A stretch of 64,000 bases of DNA. It comes from Spirosoma sp. SC4-14 (GTDB lineage: Bacteria; Bacteroidota; Bacteroidia; Cytophagales; Spirosomataceae). The notes beneath the pieces are model-generated. The model made no database searches. It was not told the origin of the DNA and saw only the letters and a list, made by a program, of their open reading frames with translations. The translations under genes and the position numbers were made by a program. Each line of letters begins with the position of its first letter. The stretch's first letter is position 1. Location: assembly GCF_037201965.1 (NCBI RefSeq), contig NZ_CP147518.1, positions 2,727,001 to 2,791,000 of the forward strand, in the 5' to 3' direction. This document shows, piece after piece, positions 51,588-61,302 of this stretch.

Positions 51588-53245
51588 AACGTCAGTCGTT
51601 GCTTGTCTTTTAACAATACAGCTTCCAGTTTTTCGTATGGCAGCTTTTGCGGAGAAACCTTGTTTTCGATAGCCAATACCGCTGCGGTGGCTGCCGATTG
51701 ACCCAAAATCATGAACACAGGTTCCATGCGTATAGACCCAAAGGCGATGTGCGAACTGGATACGCAGACGGGTACAAGCACATTGTTGCATTCACTTTCT
51801 TTGGGCAGAATCGATCCGTAGGCAATCGAATAGGGTTTGTCGGGGTGAACGCCAATGTCGCCTTCGTTCTGTACATAGCCGTCTTTCTTCACATAACGCT
51901 GGGCATTATGCGCATCGAGCGAGTAAGAACCCATCCCAATTGGTTTCGGAACGCTCGTTCGTCCCAGAACGTCTTCTTCTGTCATAACAAATTGCCCAAG
52001 CATTCGGCGGGCTTCCCGAATGTAGAGCTGCCGGGGCCAGTTTCCATTTTCGGTGAATTCGTCTTTTGCCAGCCCCCACTGCTTCATTTTTGACTGCACA
52101 TCTTCGGGCACGCGTGGGTCATTAGACAAAAAATACATCAGCCCTTTCTGATAAAGTTCATGATCGTTGATGATCTGTTTCCGGCGCTCGTAGGAGGCTT
52201 CCGGGTAATCGTAATTTTTACCGATATAATCCGTACTGAACGGGCCGTGATTGTTGGTATCGGTTTTCCGGTTCGGAATCGGGTCGAACTTATCGAACGT
52301 TTCGCGCCAGCCAGTGGCAAAAACGCGGGCTAACAGTTCGTAGCGATCGGGGTTATAGCCTTCCGGTTTCGGAAACGGCACCCGGTTGTCGGGATGATTG
52401 CTCAGGCACATCCGAAAACAGTAGGCTTGTATTTTATTGTCGCCCGAACCTTTCTCGCCGGGCGGATTGGGCGATACTTCGGGGAGCAATCCACTCTTCG
52501 GATCATCGGGGACCACGTATGGGCTAACGTTCGATTTAAAATAATGACCATGCTGAAACACGTCCGTTTCGACGCCGTTCCATTTCTCGCCATACACACT
52601 GTTGGCTTCGCGGCCAACGTGGTAGTTAATACCGGCAGCAGCCATCAGATCGCCTTCGTAGGTAGCGTCGATAAACATTTTACCTTCGTAGACAGTCCCT
52701 TTCAGTGTACGAATAGAACGAACGGTACCATTACTTTTGGTCAGTCCCTTTTTAGATCGATCGAGCCATTCGTCGCGATAGATGGGAATATGGTATTCCT
52801 TAATAAAATCCTCGAAAACAGCTTCGGCAGCGTGCGGTTCAAAAATCCACATGGTTCGGGCATTGCCATCAATGGCCGGTGTGCCTTGGCCTTTGTTGCC
52901 ATATTCTTCCTGTTTCTGCCATTTCCAGGAGCCTGGTTTCTGGTAATGCTGGTAAAGCCGCTGGTAAAATTCGCGTGATAAGCCACCAATAACTTCCTTA
53001 TTGCCGGTATCGGTGAAGCCAAGCCCCCCCGACGAAAGGCCACCCAGATGCGTATCGGGCGACACAATAATGACCGACTTGCCCATTTTCTGAACCTGAA
53101 CGGCGGCAATAACGGCGGCTGAAGTGCCTCCGTATACGATAACATCGGCCTTGCGAACTATAGCAGGATTGGTTTTGACGACCGTGTAGCCCGGCAGAAG
53201 GATAATCAGACTAAGGAGCAGAATAGCAAAACTTGGTTTATTCAT
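51584..53245 (-). CDS. Exported FAD-dependent oxidoreductase
   Basis: 553 codons from ATG at 53245, the start of a signal peptide (MNKPSFAILLLSLIILLPGY). Upstream TTG/ATG frames are less likely. FAD-binding N-terminus ADVIVYGGTSAAVIAAVQV with acidic-strand region IIVSPDTHLGGLSSGGLGFT, a motif typical of the FAD-dependent oxidoreductase family PF12831 found with polysaccharide-use genes. Later: GKMFIDATYEGDLMAAAGI and RTSVPKPIGMGSYSLDAH. It would oxidise or hydrate a sugar- or peptide-linked substrate in the periplasm. Divergent from the gamma-glutamyltransferase gene. Confidence 0.85.
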   Translation of the reverse strand: MNKPSFAILLLSLIILLPGYTVVKTNPAIVRKADVIVYGGTSAAVIAAVQVQKMGKSVIIVSPDTHLGGLSSGGLGFTDTGNKEVIGGLSREFYQRLYQHYQKPGSWKWQKQEEYGNKGQGTPAIDGNARTMWIFEPHAAEAVFEDFIKEYHIPIYRDEWLDRSKKGLTKSNGTVRSIRTLKGTVYEGKMFIDATYEGDLMAAAGINYHVGREANSVYGEKWNGVETDVFQHGHYFKSNVSPYVVPDDPKSGLLPEVSPNPPGEKGSGDNKIQAYCFRMCLSNHPDNRVPFPKPEGYNPDRYELLARVFATGWRETFDKFDPIPNRKTDTNNHGPFSTDYIGKNYDYPEASYERRKQIINDHELYQKGLMYFLSNDPRVPEDVQSKMKQWGLAKDEFTENGNWPRQLYIREARRMLGQFVMTEEDVLGRTSVPKPIGMGSYSLDAHNAQRYVKKDGYVQNEGDIGVHPDKPYSIAYGSILPKESECNNVLVPVCVSSSHIAFGSIRMEPVFMILGQSAATAAVLAIENKVSPQKLPYEKLEAVLLKDKQRLTL

Positions 53246-53367
53246 GCACGCAGGTTTGTTTAAATAATGAGGATACGTTGATGTAACGAGCAAATAAGCC
53301 ATTTTTCTACTGGTTTTACCCGTTTTTGTGGGTATTATCCCTGCCAAAACCTTGCCTGACTAATTTA

Positions 53368-53388
53368 ATCGCTATTTTTAATAGCGAT
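53368..53388. promoter_or_regulatory. 9-bp inverted repeat in the divergent region before the GGT gene
   Basis: ATCGCTATT-TTT-AATAGCGAT, 74-94 bp upstream of the ATG at 53462 and 123 bp from the divergent start at 53245. Could be an operator for both genes; no family is recognised. Confidence 0.35.
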
Positions 53389-53461
53389 CTAGCACAACCT
53401 GATTTGCGGGGCAGGAACTGCCTTTTGCTACATACAGAACTCAATCAACACATTCATCTTC

Positions 53462-55165
53462 ATGAAACACATTGTATGGACGACTGCCTTTCTTATCGTG
53501 GGCAGCGTATCGCCATTTGTTCGGGCTCAGGACCGATTAAGCGGAAAAACCTTTGCCACACGGGCTGTGGTGATGGCTCGCCATGGCATGGCCTGTACGT
53601 CGCATCCACTTTCAACCCAGGCTGCTGTCGACATTTTGCGTTCGGGTGGCAACGCCATTGATGCTGCCATTGCTGCCAATGCAATGGAAGGACTCGTTGA
53701 ACCGCACGTCAACGGTATTGGGGGCGATCTGTTCGCCATTGTCTGGTCGGCAAAAGATCGGAAATTATACGGTCTCAATGCATCCGGGCGATCGCCATAC
53801 ACGCTAACACTAGCCGAATTTCAGAAACGGGGCCTTACGCATATTCCATCAGATGGGCCTTTACCGGTTTCAGTACCCGGTTGTGTGGATGGCTGGTTTG
53901 AACTCCACAAGCGATTTGGTCGAACGCCCATGCCCAAAATTCTGTCGCACGCTATTCGATATGCCCGAGAAGGCTATCCTGTTCATGACGAAGCGGCTTT
54001 TTACTGGACTAGTATGATCAGTCGGTTTAGCAAGTATCCGAACGTAAAAGAAACTTATGCGCCGAATGGTGCTGCTCCGAAACGGGGCGAGGTCTTTACG
54101 AATCCGGCATTGGCCAACACGCTCGAAAAAATTGCCAAAGGAGGACGTGATGCCTTTTACAAAGGTGAAATTGCCCAAACTATCGACGCATTCATGAAAA
54201 AGATGGGTGGGTATCTGAGCGCTAAAGATCTGGCCGATCATACCTCCGAATGGGTAGAGCCAGTTTCGACCAACTATCGGGGCTACGATGTATGGGAACT
54301 GCCGCCTAACAGTCAGGGAATTGCCACGTTGCAAATGCTGAATATTCTGGAGGGTTACGATTTTTCGCAGATTCCGTGGGGTAGTCCCGAGCATATTCAT
54401 CGCTTTGTGGAGGCTAAAAAACTAGCCTTCGAAGATCGGGCCAGATACTATGCCGATCCGGCTTTTGCGCAGATTCCGGTACGGGAGCTAATCTCTAAAG
54501 AATATGCCGCCAATCGTCGGAAACTAATTGATATGAACCGGGCGGCCAGCCGTGTCGATGCCGGAAATCCAGCGCTCAAACAGGGCGATACCATTTATCT
54601 GACCGTGGCAGACGATGAAGGAAATATGGTATCGCTAATTCAGAGTAATTACCGGGGTTTTGGGTCGGGGATGGTTCCTGATGGACTTGGCTTTATGTTG
54701 CAGGACCGTGGGGAATTATATAGCCTGATCGATGGACAGAACAACACTTTTGCGCCACATAAACGGCCATTTCAAACCATCATACCCGCTTTTGTTACAA
54801 AAGATGGTGAGCCGTTCATGAGCTTTGGTGTTATGGGGGGGAGTTTTCAGCCGCTTGGTCATGTGCAGATCATTATGAACATGATCGACTACGGCATGAA
54901 CCCGCAGGAAGCAGGGGACGCTCCCCGTATCGACCATCACGGCTCGTCGGAACCAACCGGAGAGAAGATGACAGATTCGGGGATGATTACACTTGAGTCG
55001 GGCTATCCGTACGAAACCATCCGGGAGCTAATGCGTCGTGGGCACAAAATGGGCTATGAAATAGGCGGCTATGGCGGTTATCAGGCCATTATGTACGATG
55101 CCCGAAATAAAGTTTACCACGGCGCTACCGAGTCCCGAAAAGACGGCCAGGCCGCTGGGTTTTAG
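53462..55165 (+). CDS. Exported gamma-glutamyltransferase family protein
   Basis: 567 codons from ATG at 53462, signal peptide ending at VRAQ. Gamma-glutamyltransferase layout: STQAAVDILRSGGNAIDAA, EPHVNGIGGDLFAIVW, VPGCVDGWFELHKRFG, ELPPNSQGIATLQMLNILEG, the autocleavage region GDTIYLTVADDEGNMVSLIQ with likely nucleophile Thr377, GSGMVPDGLGFMLQDRG and the C-terminal PGGSFQPLGH-like GGSFQPLGHVQ. The usual TTH after cleavage is TIY, so substrate choice or activity may differ from glutathione transferases. Probably processes gamma-glutamyl or N-acyl peptides outside the cytoplasm. Confidence 0.88.
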   Translation: MKHIVWTTAFLIVGSVSPFVRAQDRLSGKTFATRAVVMARHGMACTSHPLSTQAAVDILRSGGNAIDAAIAANAMEGLVEPHVNGIGGDLFAIVWSAKDRKLYGLNASGRSPYTLTLAEFQKRGLTHIPSDGPLPVSVPGCVDGWFELHKRFGRTPMPKILSHAIRYAREGYPVHDEAAFYWTSMISRFSKYPNVKETYAPNGAAPKRGEVFTNPALANTLEKIAKGGRDAFYKGEIAQTIDAFMKKMGGYLSAKDLADHTSEWVEPVSTNYRGYDVWELPPNSQGIATLQMLNILEGYDFSQIPWGSPEHIHRFVEAKKLAFEDRARYYADPAFAQIPVRELISKEYAANRRKLIDMNRAASRVDAGNPALKQGDTIYLTVADDEGNMVSLIQSNYRGFGSGMVPDGLGFMLQDRGELYSLIDGQNNTFAPHKRPFQTIIPAFVTKDGEPFMSFGVMGGSFQPLGHVQIIMNMIDYGMNPQEAGDAPRIDHHGSSEPTGEKMTDSGMITLESGYPYETIRELMRRGHKMGYEIGGYGGYQAIMYDARNKVYHGATESRKDGQAAGF

Positions 55166-55199
55166 TTATTGGTCAGTTGCCTTCGGCGTAATTGGTTAA

Positions 55200-55242
55200 T
55201 TGGTCATTAGTCATCCGGTTTATTCTAATGACTAATGACCAA
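55200..55242. repeat. 15-bp inverted repeat terminator between GGT and the amidohydrolase
   Basis: TTGGTCATTAGTCAT (55200-55214) pairs with 55228-55242, 13-nt loop. Located 35 bp after the GGT stop and before the convergent amidohydrolase stop; shares GGTCA/TGACC words with the hairpin at 51509. Confidence 0.6.
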
Positions 55243-55247
55243 AAACA

Positions 55248-58200
55248 TTACGGCCGTGTCAGTAACTGGTCGATCAAAAACACTTCCCCGTTTTTGATAA
55301 CCTGCTCCACATTCAGCGCATCGGTTATGTTGCTGAGTGGATCGCCATTGACAATGACCAGATCGGCCAGCTTTCCGGGCTCAATTGATCCTAAGTCTTT
55401 GCTGACGCCTACTGTTTCGGCTGCCCAGAGAGTAGCCGAACGCAGTGCCTGGTAGGGCGTTAGTCCGGCTCCTACAAACGATTGAAGTTCGGTGTGCAGG
55501 CTAAGTCCATACGGGACAAACGGACTGTCGGTACCGGTGGTAACATGCGCACCAGCATCGATCAGCGCTTTTACGCCTTTCTGTAGGTTACCGAAGTTAG
55601 TCAGGTAGCCCGGACTGATTTTAGCGTACTGTGCGGCACTAGCCTGTAGGGCATTGCTATATTCTTCGGAATAAAAGGCCTTATACTGCCGGTTGTTGTA
55701 AAGGCTCGGGTTTTTGGTGCCCAATACCGAAAAACCTCCCTGCAACGAAGCTGTAGGCGTAATGTTCATTCCTGATTTGGCCAGCAATTGAATGACATCC
55801 TGATAACTCCGATTCATTGCCGTAATCTTGGGCGAATAGCCCCGGCGGCTGGTTCCGCCGATATGCTCAACCGCATCAACATCGTAGCGCATAGCCGGAA
55901 AAATCTCGTGCGATGATACGGGCATTCCATTGGCATGGGCAAAGGCCGTAATCCGTTGTTGCATGGCGTCGGGCATACGCACGTAGGTTTTGATCAGATC
56001 ATAGCCCAATTTTACGGAGCGATTGAGTTCGCGGTCGAGCTGTTCGTCCGAATTGATGCTGGTAGCGGCACCATAGTAGATACGGGTACCGTCGGTAAGG
56101 CCACCCGTAAAAAACTGCCGGGGGCCGGGCCGGGTGCCACTAGCCCATGACTCTTTGCGTTCGAGGGCATCGTAGGGATCGGCACCCGGCTCCCGAACGG
56201 ACGTGATGCCGAAGGATAACCAGAGCCGCCCGATTTTTTCGCCAACCATCGAATGCTGATGCGTGTGCATCTCAAACAAACCAGGAATAATGGTTTTCGT
56301 CGATGCGTCGATCAACTTGCCCGCCCGACCCGTTTTATGTGGTTCGATCGCCTTAATTCGATGACCATCAATCAGGATGTCGACATTGTTGCGGTATGTA
56401 TTGGCTTTTCCGTCGAAGAGTCGACCGGCATGGACCACCACAACCCCCGTTGGCTGACTGCTTTGCCAGGTCAATTCCATCGGGTGGGTTTCGACATGGC
56501 CATCGGCCAGGTAGACCTGTTTCAATACATCGGTGGCCAGAAACAGCAGGCTTTTTGAGTCGCCAGTCCAGGTGGGGGTATCGGTTTGCTCGCTGGTGAG
56601 CTGGCGGGGCGTTCCAACAATAGAGCCGTCTGCTTTTACATCGGTAACATAAAGGAGTCCATCAAGCACGTAAGCCATTTTGGTACCATCGGGCGACCAT
56701 ACGGGGCCGTTCTGGCCACGGGTTGCCAAACTATGTCCTGGAGCAGGCGTAACGTACCGATCGTTTTTGCCGTCGAGTGATAGCAGCAATACTTCGCTGA
56801 CGCCCTCGCGGTAACGCGACGAATAGGGATGAAGGGCCGATAGGGCAATGGTCTTCCCGTTGGCCGACCAACTGGCCTGACTGGGCACAAACACCGATTC
56901 GTGCAGTTTTTGCGTTTTAGGAACCGTTACATCGGCTGTGTAGGTGACATCGGCCGTATAGAGTGTGCTGCGGCCCCAGGCATTGCGTGGGTCGCTCTGA
57001 TAAAAAGCAATTTTGCTGCCATCCGGCGACCAGATCGGATAATGTAAATCGTCGGCCATATTAACCAGAATGCGATCCTGCCCCGTTTTTAAATCCCGAA
57101 TCCAGACATCCATATTCCCATTTCGATCCGACACATACGCCAACTTCGTGCCATCGGGCGACCAGCTTGGTTCAAGTTCCATCGTTGGCCCCTGGGTTAA
57201 TCGTTCGGGTCGTTTAGTGCCCTTAGCCAGTAGCCACAAATCACCCAGAGCCGCAAAGGCAATCTGTTGACCATCGGGCGAAATAGCGGCCCCCTTAATG
57301 CCTTTAACCGCTTGCGCCGTCTGGCTGTCGAAATCATACGTTTTGCGTTTATAGGTAGTTCGGGGGAGCGAAATGATTGCCTGAAACGGAATGGTCTGTG
57401 CCGTAGCGCTACCTATTTTCCGACGCTTGAGTAATCCGCTGGAGGTAAAAACATATTCGGTGGGCGAAAGCCAGCTAGCCCGGAACGGAAACACATCTTC
57501 TGTGGCATCGGTGAGCATCTGGGTTTTGCCGTCGGTTATCGATACTGCTTCCAGGCCACTTTGCGATTTGGTCAGTGCGTTATAGTACAGGTGTGAACCG
57601 GTGGGTTGCCACGAAGGGCCAGCAAGTTTAGCGGTGGATGGCGAAATGAGCTTTTCGGTGGTGTTGGGCGAAGCAGCATCGGGAGTCAGCACATAAACGC
57701 CGGGGGCATCGGTCCGATCCGACACAAAAGCAACCTGTTTGCCATCGGCTGAAAAAGCCGGATTGAAATCGTTTCCCGAATCGGTAGTTAGCTGAGTGAG
57801 TTTGCCATCGGCTACGGCAAGTTGCCAAATGTCGTAATTACCACTCCGATCCGATGAGAATACAATATGTTTACCATCGGGCGACCAGTACGGTTCGCGG
57901 TCGTCCTGAAGTCCTGAAGTTAGCTGCTTTGGTTTACCCCCAATTGCCGGAACCGTCCAGATGTGGTACCGACCGTCCCAAAAAGCATGAAAGGCAATTT
58001 GGCTTCCATCGGGCGACCAGCTTGGCTGGCGGCAGTCGCCCAGATTATCGGTAATGGGTTTGGCTACACCTCCCGTTATGGGCAAAACCCAGAGTGTTCC
58101 CTGTAAGTCGATGACTAGTTTAGTCTTATCGGGCGACAAATCGGCGGCCATATTAGTGCCTTCCGTGACGGTTACCCGGATTGAATCGATCCCGCTTGCT

Positions 58201-58283
58201 CGTATTTGATGTATTTGAAGAAAAAATAGAATTAAGCCTGAACGGGCTACTCGAAGTACGGTTGGAAGTCGCATAGGTTTCAT
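55248..58283 (-). CDS. TolB-type propeller fused to an amidohydrolase
   Basis: 1011 codons from ATG at 58283 (a GTG at 58355 would only lengthen the N-terminus). Signal peptide, then about 620 residues of WD40-like PD40 blades of the TolB/DPP type (PSWSPDGSQIAFH, PYWSPDGKHIVFSSDRSGN, PSWSPDGTKLAYVSDRNGN, PIWSPDGSKIAFY and others). From about 640 an amidohydrolase follows: VDILIDGHRIKAIEPHK, IIPGLFEMHTHQHSM with the metal-binding HxH, TYVRMP, SSHEIFP and LGSIEPGKLADLVIVNGDP at the end. An exported hydrolase of a cyclic amide, dipeptide or similar; the propeller may bind the substrate. Confidence 0.9.
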   Translation of the reverse strand: MKPMRLPTVLRVARSGLILFFLQIHQIRASGIDSIRVTVTEGTNMAADLSPDKTKLVIDLQGTLWVLPITGGVAKPITDNLGDCRQPSWSPDGSQIAFHAFWDGRYHIWTVPAIGGKPKQLTSGLQDDREPYWSPDGKHIVFSSDRSGNYDIWQLAVADGKLTQLTTDSGNDFNPAFSADGKQVAFVSDRTDAPGVYVLTPDAASPNTTEKLISPSTAKLAGPSWQPTGSHLYYNALTKSQSGLEAVSITDGKTQMLTDATEDVFPFRASWLSPTEYVFTSSGLLKRRKIGSATAQTIPFQAIISLPRTTYKRKTYDFDSQTAQAVKGIKGAAISPDGQQIAFAALGDLWLLAKGTKRPERLTQGPTMELEPSWSPDGTKLAYVSDRNGNMDVWIRDLKTGQDRILVNMADDLHYPIWSPDGSKIAFYQSDPRNAWGRSTLYTADVTYTADVTVPKTQKLHESVFVPSQASWSANGKTIALSALHPYSSRYREGVSEVLLLSLDGKNDRYVTPAPGHSLATRGQNGPVWSPDGTKMAYVLDGLLYVTDVKADGSIVGTPRQLTSEQTDTPTWTGDSKSLLFLATDVLKQVYLADGHVETHPMELTWQSSQPTGVVVVHAGRLFDGKANTYRNNVDILIDGHRIKAIEPHKTGRAGKLIDASTKTIIPGLFEMHTHQHSMVGEKIGRLWLSFGITSVREPGADPYDALERKESWASGTRPGPRQFFTGGLTDGTRIYYGAATSINSDEQLDRELNRSVKLGYDLIKTYVRMPDAMQQRITAFAHANGMPVSSHEIFPAMRYDVDAVEHIGGTSRRGYSPKITAMNRSYQDVIQLLAKSGMNITPTASLQGGFSVLGTKNPSLYNNRQYKAFYSEEYSNALQASAAQYAKISPGYLTNFGNLQKGVKALIDAGAHVTTGTDSPFVPYGLSLHTELQSFVGAGLTPYQALRSATLWAAETVGVSKDLGSIEPGKLADLVIVNGDPLSNITDALNVEQVIKNGEVFLIDQLLTRP

Positions 58284-58464
58284 AGGAGGAAGGACAACTT
58301 GCTGATTACGAGAAGTATGATTAATTCTACTTATTCGGTTTCTGAACCTACGCACCCAAAGCTATACTTCCAAACATCGAACTGATTTGTGGGGTGTTCA
58401 CCAAAAATTCCCTTGAAAAACCGTAATTATCCTTAAAAAAAGTCTACGTAACTTGTTTTTTACA

Positions 58465-58495
58465 TTGGGTTATGCAGGGGCAAATTCTATATTTG
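58465..58495 (+). promoter_or_regulatory. Bacteroidota-type promoter of the pyrophosphatase gene
   Basis: TTGG (58465-58468), 19-nt spacer, TATATTTG (58488-58495), an exact TAnnTTTG with one mismatch in the -33 element. Start site near 58502 leaves about 40 nt before the ATG at 58543. Confidence 0.55.
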
Positions 58496-58542
58496 TAGGC
58501 ATTCCTATTTCTAAATTCACTTATAACCTATTAACTAATCGC

Positions 58543-61218
58543 ATGAATTATAGTGTCTATCTAGTTCCCGCACTAGGTATTGTTGGCTTGCTGCTAATGT
58601 TTACCAAATTTATGTGGGTTTCGCGGCAGGATGCTGGCGACGACCGCATGCAGGAAATCGCTACGTATATCGCCAACGGTGCCCTGGCCTTCCTCAAAGC
58701 AGAGTGGCGTGTATTGACCTATTTTGGCGTTATTGTTGCTATTTTGCTGGCTTATTCCGGTTCTTTAGTCGAAAATTCAAGCCCCCTCATTGGTGTGTCT
58801 TTTGTGCTTGGGGCATTTTTGTCCGCGCTGGCGGGCTATATTGGTATGACCATTGCCACCAAAGCCAATGTGCGTACTGCTCAGGCTGCCCGAACCAGCC
58901 TGACTAAAGCGCTGGAGGTATCGTTTACGGGTGGTTCCGTTATGGGTATCGGGGTGGCTGGTCTGGCTGTGCTGGGTCTTGGGAGTTTATTTATTGTACT
59001 CTACAACTTATATGTTGGCCCTAATGGCGACGTGAACGGGCTGCCAATGGAGAAAACGCTCGAAGTACTGGCAGGTTTCTCTCTTGGTGCTGAATCCATT
59101 GCTTTGTTTGCCCGGGTAGGCGGTGGTATTTACACAAAAGCGGCCGACGTTGGGGCCGATCTCGTTGGTAAAGTAGAGGCCGGTATTCCGGAAGATGATC
59201 CGCGCAACCCGGCAACCATTGCCGATAATGTGGGCGATAACGTGGGCGATGTAGCCGGTATGGGGGCTGACTTGTTCGGTTCGTATGTAGCTACCATTCT
59301 GGCTACTATGGTTCTTGGACGTGAAATCAAGATTCCAGCCGAGGCTAATATTTTTGGACATGCACCTATCGTACTGCCAATGGTGATTGCCGGTGTTGGA
59401 CTGATTTTCTCGATTGTGGCTACATACTTCGTGCGCGTAAAAGATGACAACGGCAGTGTACAGGGCGCGCTGAATTTTGGCAACTGGGCATCAATTATTC
59501 TAACGCTGATTGCGTCGTACTTCCTGGTCACAAACTACCTGCCCGATGTTACAATGGAAATTCGTGGAGTTACATTTACGCGGATGGATGTGTTCTACGC
59601 TATCGTTACCGGCTTGGTTGTAGGTGCTCTGATGTCTATCATTACGGAATATTATACCGCAATGGGACGCCGTCCGGTACTGTCAATTATCCGGCAGTCG
59701 GCTACAGGAGCGGCTACCAACATTATTGGTGGCTTATCCGTAGGGATGGAGTCGACCGTATTACCGATTCTGGTGCTGGCGGCTGGTATTTACCTGTCGT
59801 ATGAATTTGCGGGTTTATATGGCGTGGCCATTTCGGCCGCTGGCATGATGGCAACAACGGCCATGCAACTGGCGATCGACGCGTTTGGACCTATTGCCGA
59901 TAATGCGGGTGGTATTGCCGAAATGAGTTATCTGCCCGAAGAAGTTCGGGGACGCACCGATATTCTCGACGCGGTTGGCAACACAACGGCGGCTACAGGC
60001 AAAGGCTTTGCTATTGCATCGGCTGCGCTAACGGCTCTGGCGTTGTTTGCTGCTTTTGTGGGCATTGCTGGTATTTCGACGATTGATATTTACAAAGCAA
60101 ACGTGCTGGCAGGACTCTTTGTAGGGGCCATGATTCCGTTCATTTTCTCCTCGCTGGCGATTGCGGCCGTGGGTCGTGCCGCCATGAAGATGGTGGAAGA
60201 AGTTCGTCGCCAATTCCGCGAAATTCCGGGTATTCTGGAAGGAACTGGTAAACCCGAATACGAAAAATGTGTGGCTATTTCAACGCAGGCATCTATTCGG
60301 GAGATGGTGTTGCCGGGAGCCATTGCGCTTTCAGTGCCGGTTATTGTGGGCTTTACGTTTGGCCCTGAAGTGTTGGGCGGTTTGCTGGCCGGTGTAACGG
60401 TATCGGGCGTATTGATGGGGATTTTTCAGAACAATGCCGGTGGTGCCTGGGATAATGCCAAAAAATCGTTCGAAAAGGGTGTTATGATCAACGGTGAAAT
60501 GTTCTACAAAAAATCAGAACCGCACAAGGCATCGGTAACGGGCGATACGGTGGGTGATCCGTTTAAAGACACATCAGGACCATCAATGAACATCCTCATT
60601 AAGCTAATGTCGATTGTATCGCTGGTCATTGCGCCCTATATCGCCGTTAAGCCTGCCAACCATACCGGTGAGGTAATTGTTACCGAGGTCGATGAAGTGC
60701 TGCTCCCTGCCGGTGATACACCAGACGGCATGGCCGAAACTGATCCAACGGCGGCCAATCTGGGTGAGTTCATGAAGCGGAAACTGTCGAGCGGCACCGA
60801 ACTCAATATCCCGGAAAATGGTATCGAAAACAACCTGCTGAAATTTATCGAGAGCGATAAGCCCGTCGACAAAACGACCTGGTTCGATTTCGATCGGTTG
60901 CTGTTCGAAACCGGTAGCGCTACGCTGAAACCACAGTCGCAGGAGCAACTGAAAAATATTGCCGAAATTCTGAAAGCGTTTCCGGCAGTGAACATCAAAC
61001 TGGGCGGTTATACAGACAATACGGGCAATGCCGCCAGCAATCTAAAGCTCTCGCAGGATCGGGCTAACTCCGTTCGGGTTGAGTTAGAAAAGATGGGTAT
61101 TGACAACAACCGTCTGGAAGCCGAAGGCTATGGACAGGAGCATCCCGTAGCCTCTAACGACACTGAAGAGGGCCGTGCCAAAAATCGCCGGATTTCAATT
61201 CGCGTGACGAAGAAATAA
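58543..61218 (+). CDS. hppA: Membrane ion-pumping pyrophosphatase fused to an OmpA domain
   Basis: 891 codons from ATG at 58543; a TTG 90 bases earlier is less likely. Residues 1 to about 720 are a membrane pyrophosphatase with about 16 helices. The signature [20 protein letters not shown] and the catalytic [20 protein letters not shown] are intact. [10 protein letters not shown] has Ala at the position that marks the K+-dependent class. It couples pyrophosphate hydrolysis to H+ or Na+ export. Residues about 775-890 add an OmpA-like peptidoglycan-binding domain ([43 protein letters not shown]). The C-terminus of these pumps faces the periplasm, so the domain would reach the cell wall. Confidence 0.93.
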   Translation: MNYSVYLVPALGIVGLLLMFTKFMWVSRQDAGDDRMQEIATYIANGALAFLKAEWRVLTYFGVIVAILLAYSGSLVENSSPLIGVSFVLGAFLSALAGYIGMTIATKANVRTAQAARTSLTKALEVSFTGGSVMGIGVAGLAVLGLGSLFIVLYNLYVGPNGDVNGLPMEKTLEVLAGFSLGAESIALFARVGGGIYTKAADVGADLVGKVEAGIPEDDPRNPATIADNVGDNVGDVAGMGADLFGSYVATILATMVLGREIKIPAEANIFGHAPIVLPMVIAGVGLIFSIVATYFVRVKDDNGSVQGALNFGNWASIILTLIASYFLVTNYLPDVTMEIRGVTFTRMDVFYAIVTGLVVGALMSIITEYYTAMGRRPVLSIIRQSATGAATNIIGGLSVGMESTVLPILVLAAGIYLSYEFAGLYGVAISAAGMMATTAMQLAIDAFGPIADNAGGIAEMSYLPEEVRGRTDILDAVGNTTAATGKGFAIASAALTALALFAAFVGIAGISTIDIYKANVLAGLFVGAMIPFIFSSLAIAAVGRAAMKMVEEVRRQFREIPGILEGTGKPEYEKCVAISTQASIREMVLPGAIALSVPVIVGFTFGPEVLGGLLAGVTVSGVLMGIFQNNAGGAWDNAKKSFEKGVMINGEMFYKKSEPHKASVTGDTVGDPFKDTSGPSMNILIKLMSIVSLVIAPYIAVKPANHTGEVIVTEVDEVLLPAGDTPDGMAETDPTAANLGEFMKRKLSSGTELNIPENGIENNLLKFIESDKPVDKTTWFDFDRLLFETGSATLKPQSQEQLKNIAEILKAFPAVNIKLGGYTDNTGNAASNLKLSQDRANSVRVELEKMGIDNNRLEAEGYGQEHPVASNDTEEGRAKNRRISIRVTKK

Positions 61219-61220
61219 TC

Positions 61221-61300
61221 GGTTTATGGTTTACGGTTGCGCTGCCAGAGCAGGATGTGTGCTAACAGGCGGAGCAACCGTAAACCAAATACCGTAAACC
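61221..61300. repeat. Dispersed palindromic element, copy 2
   Basis: GGTTTATGGTTTACGGTTGC and GCAACCGTAAACC...CCGTAAACC surround a 36-nt centre related (28/36, inverted) to that of the element at 29203-29296. It lies between convergent hppA and the 61303 gene. Confidence 0.65.
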
Positions 61301-61302
61301 AC

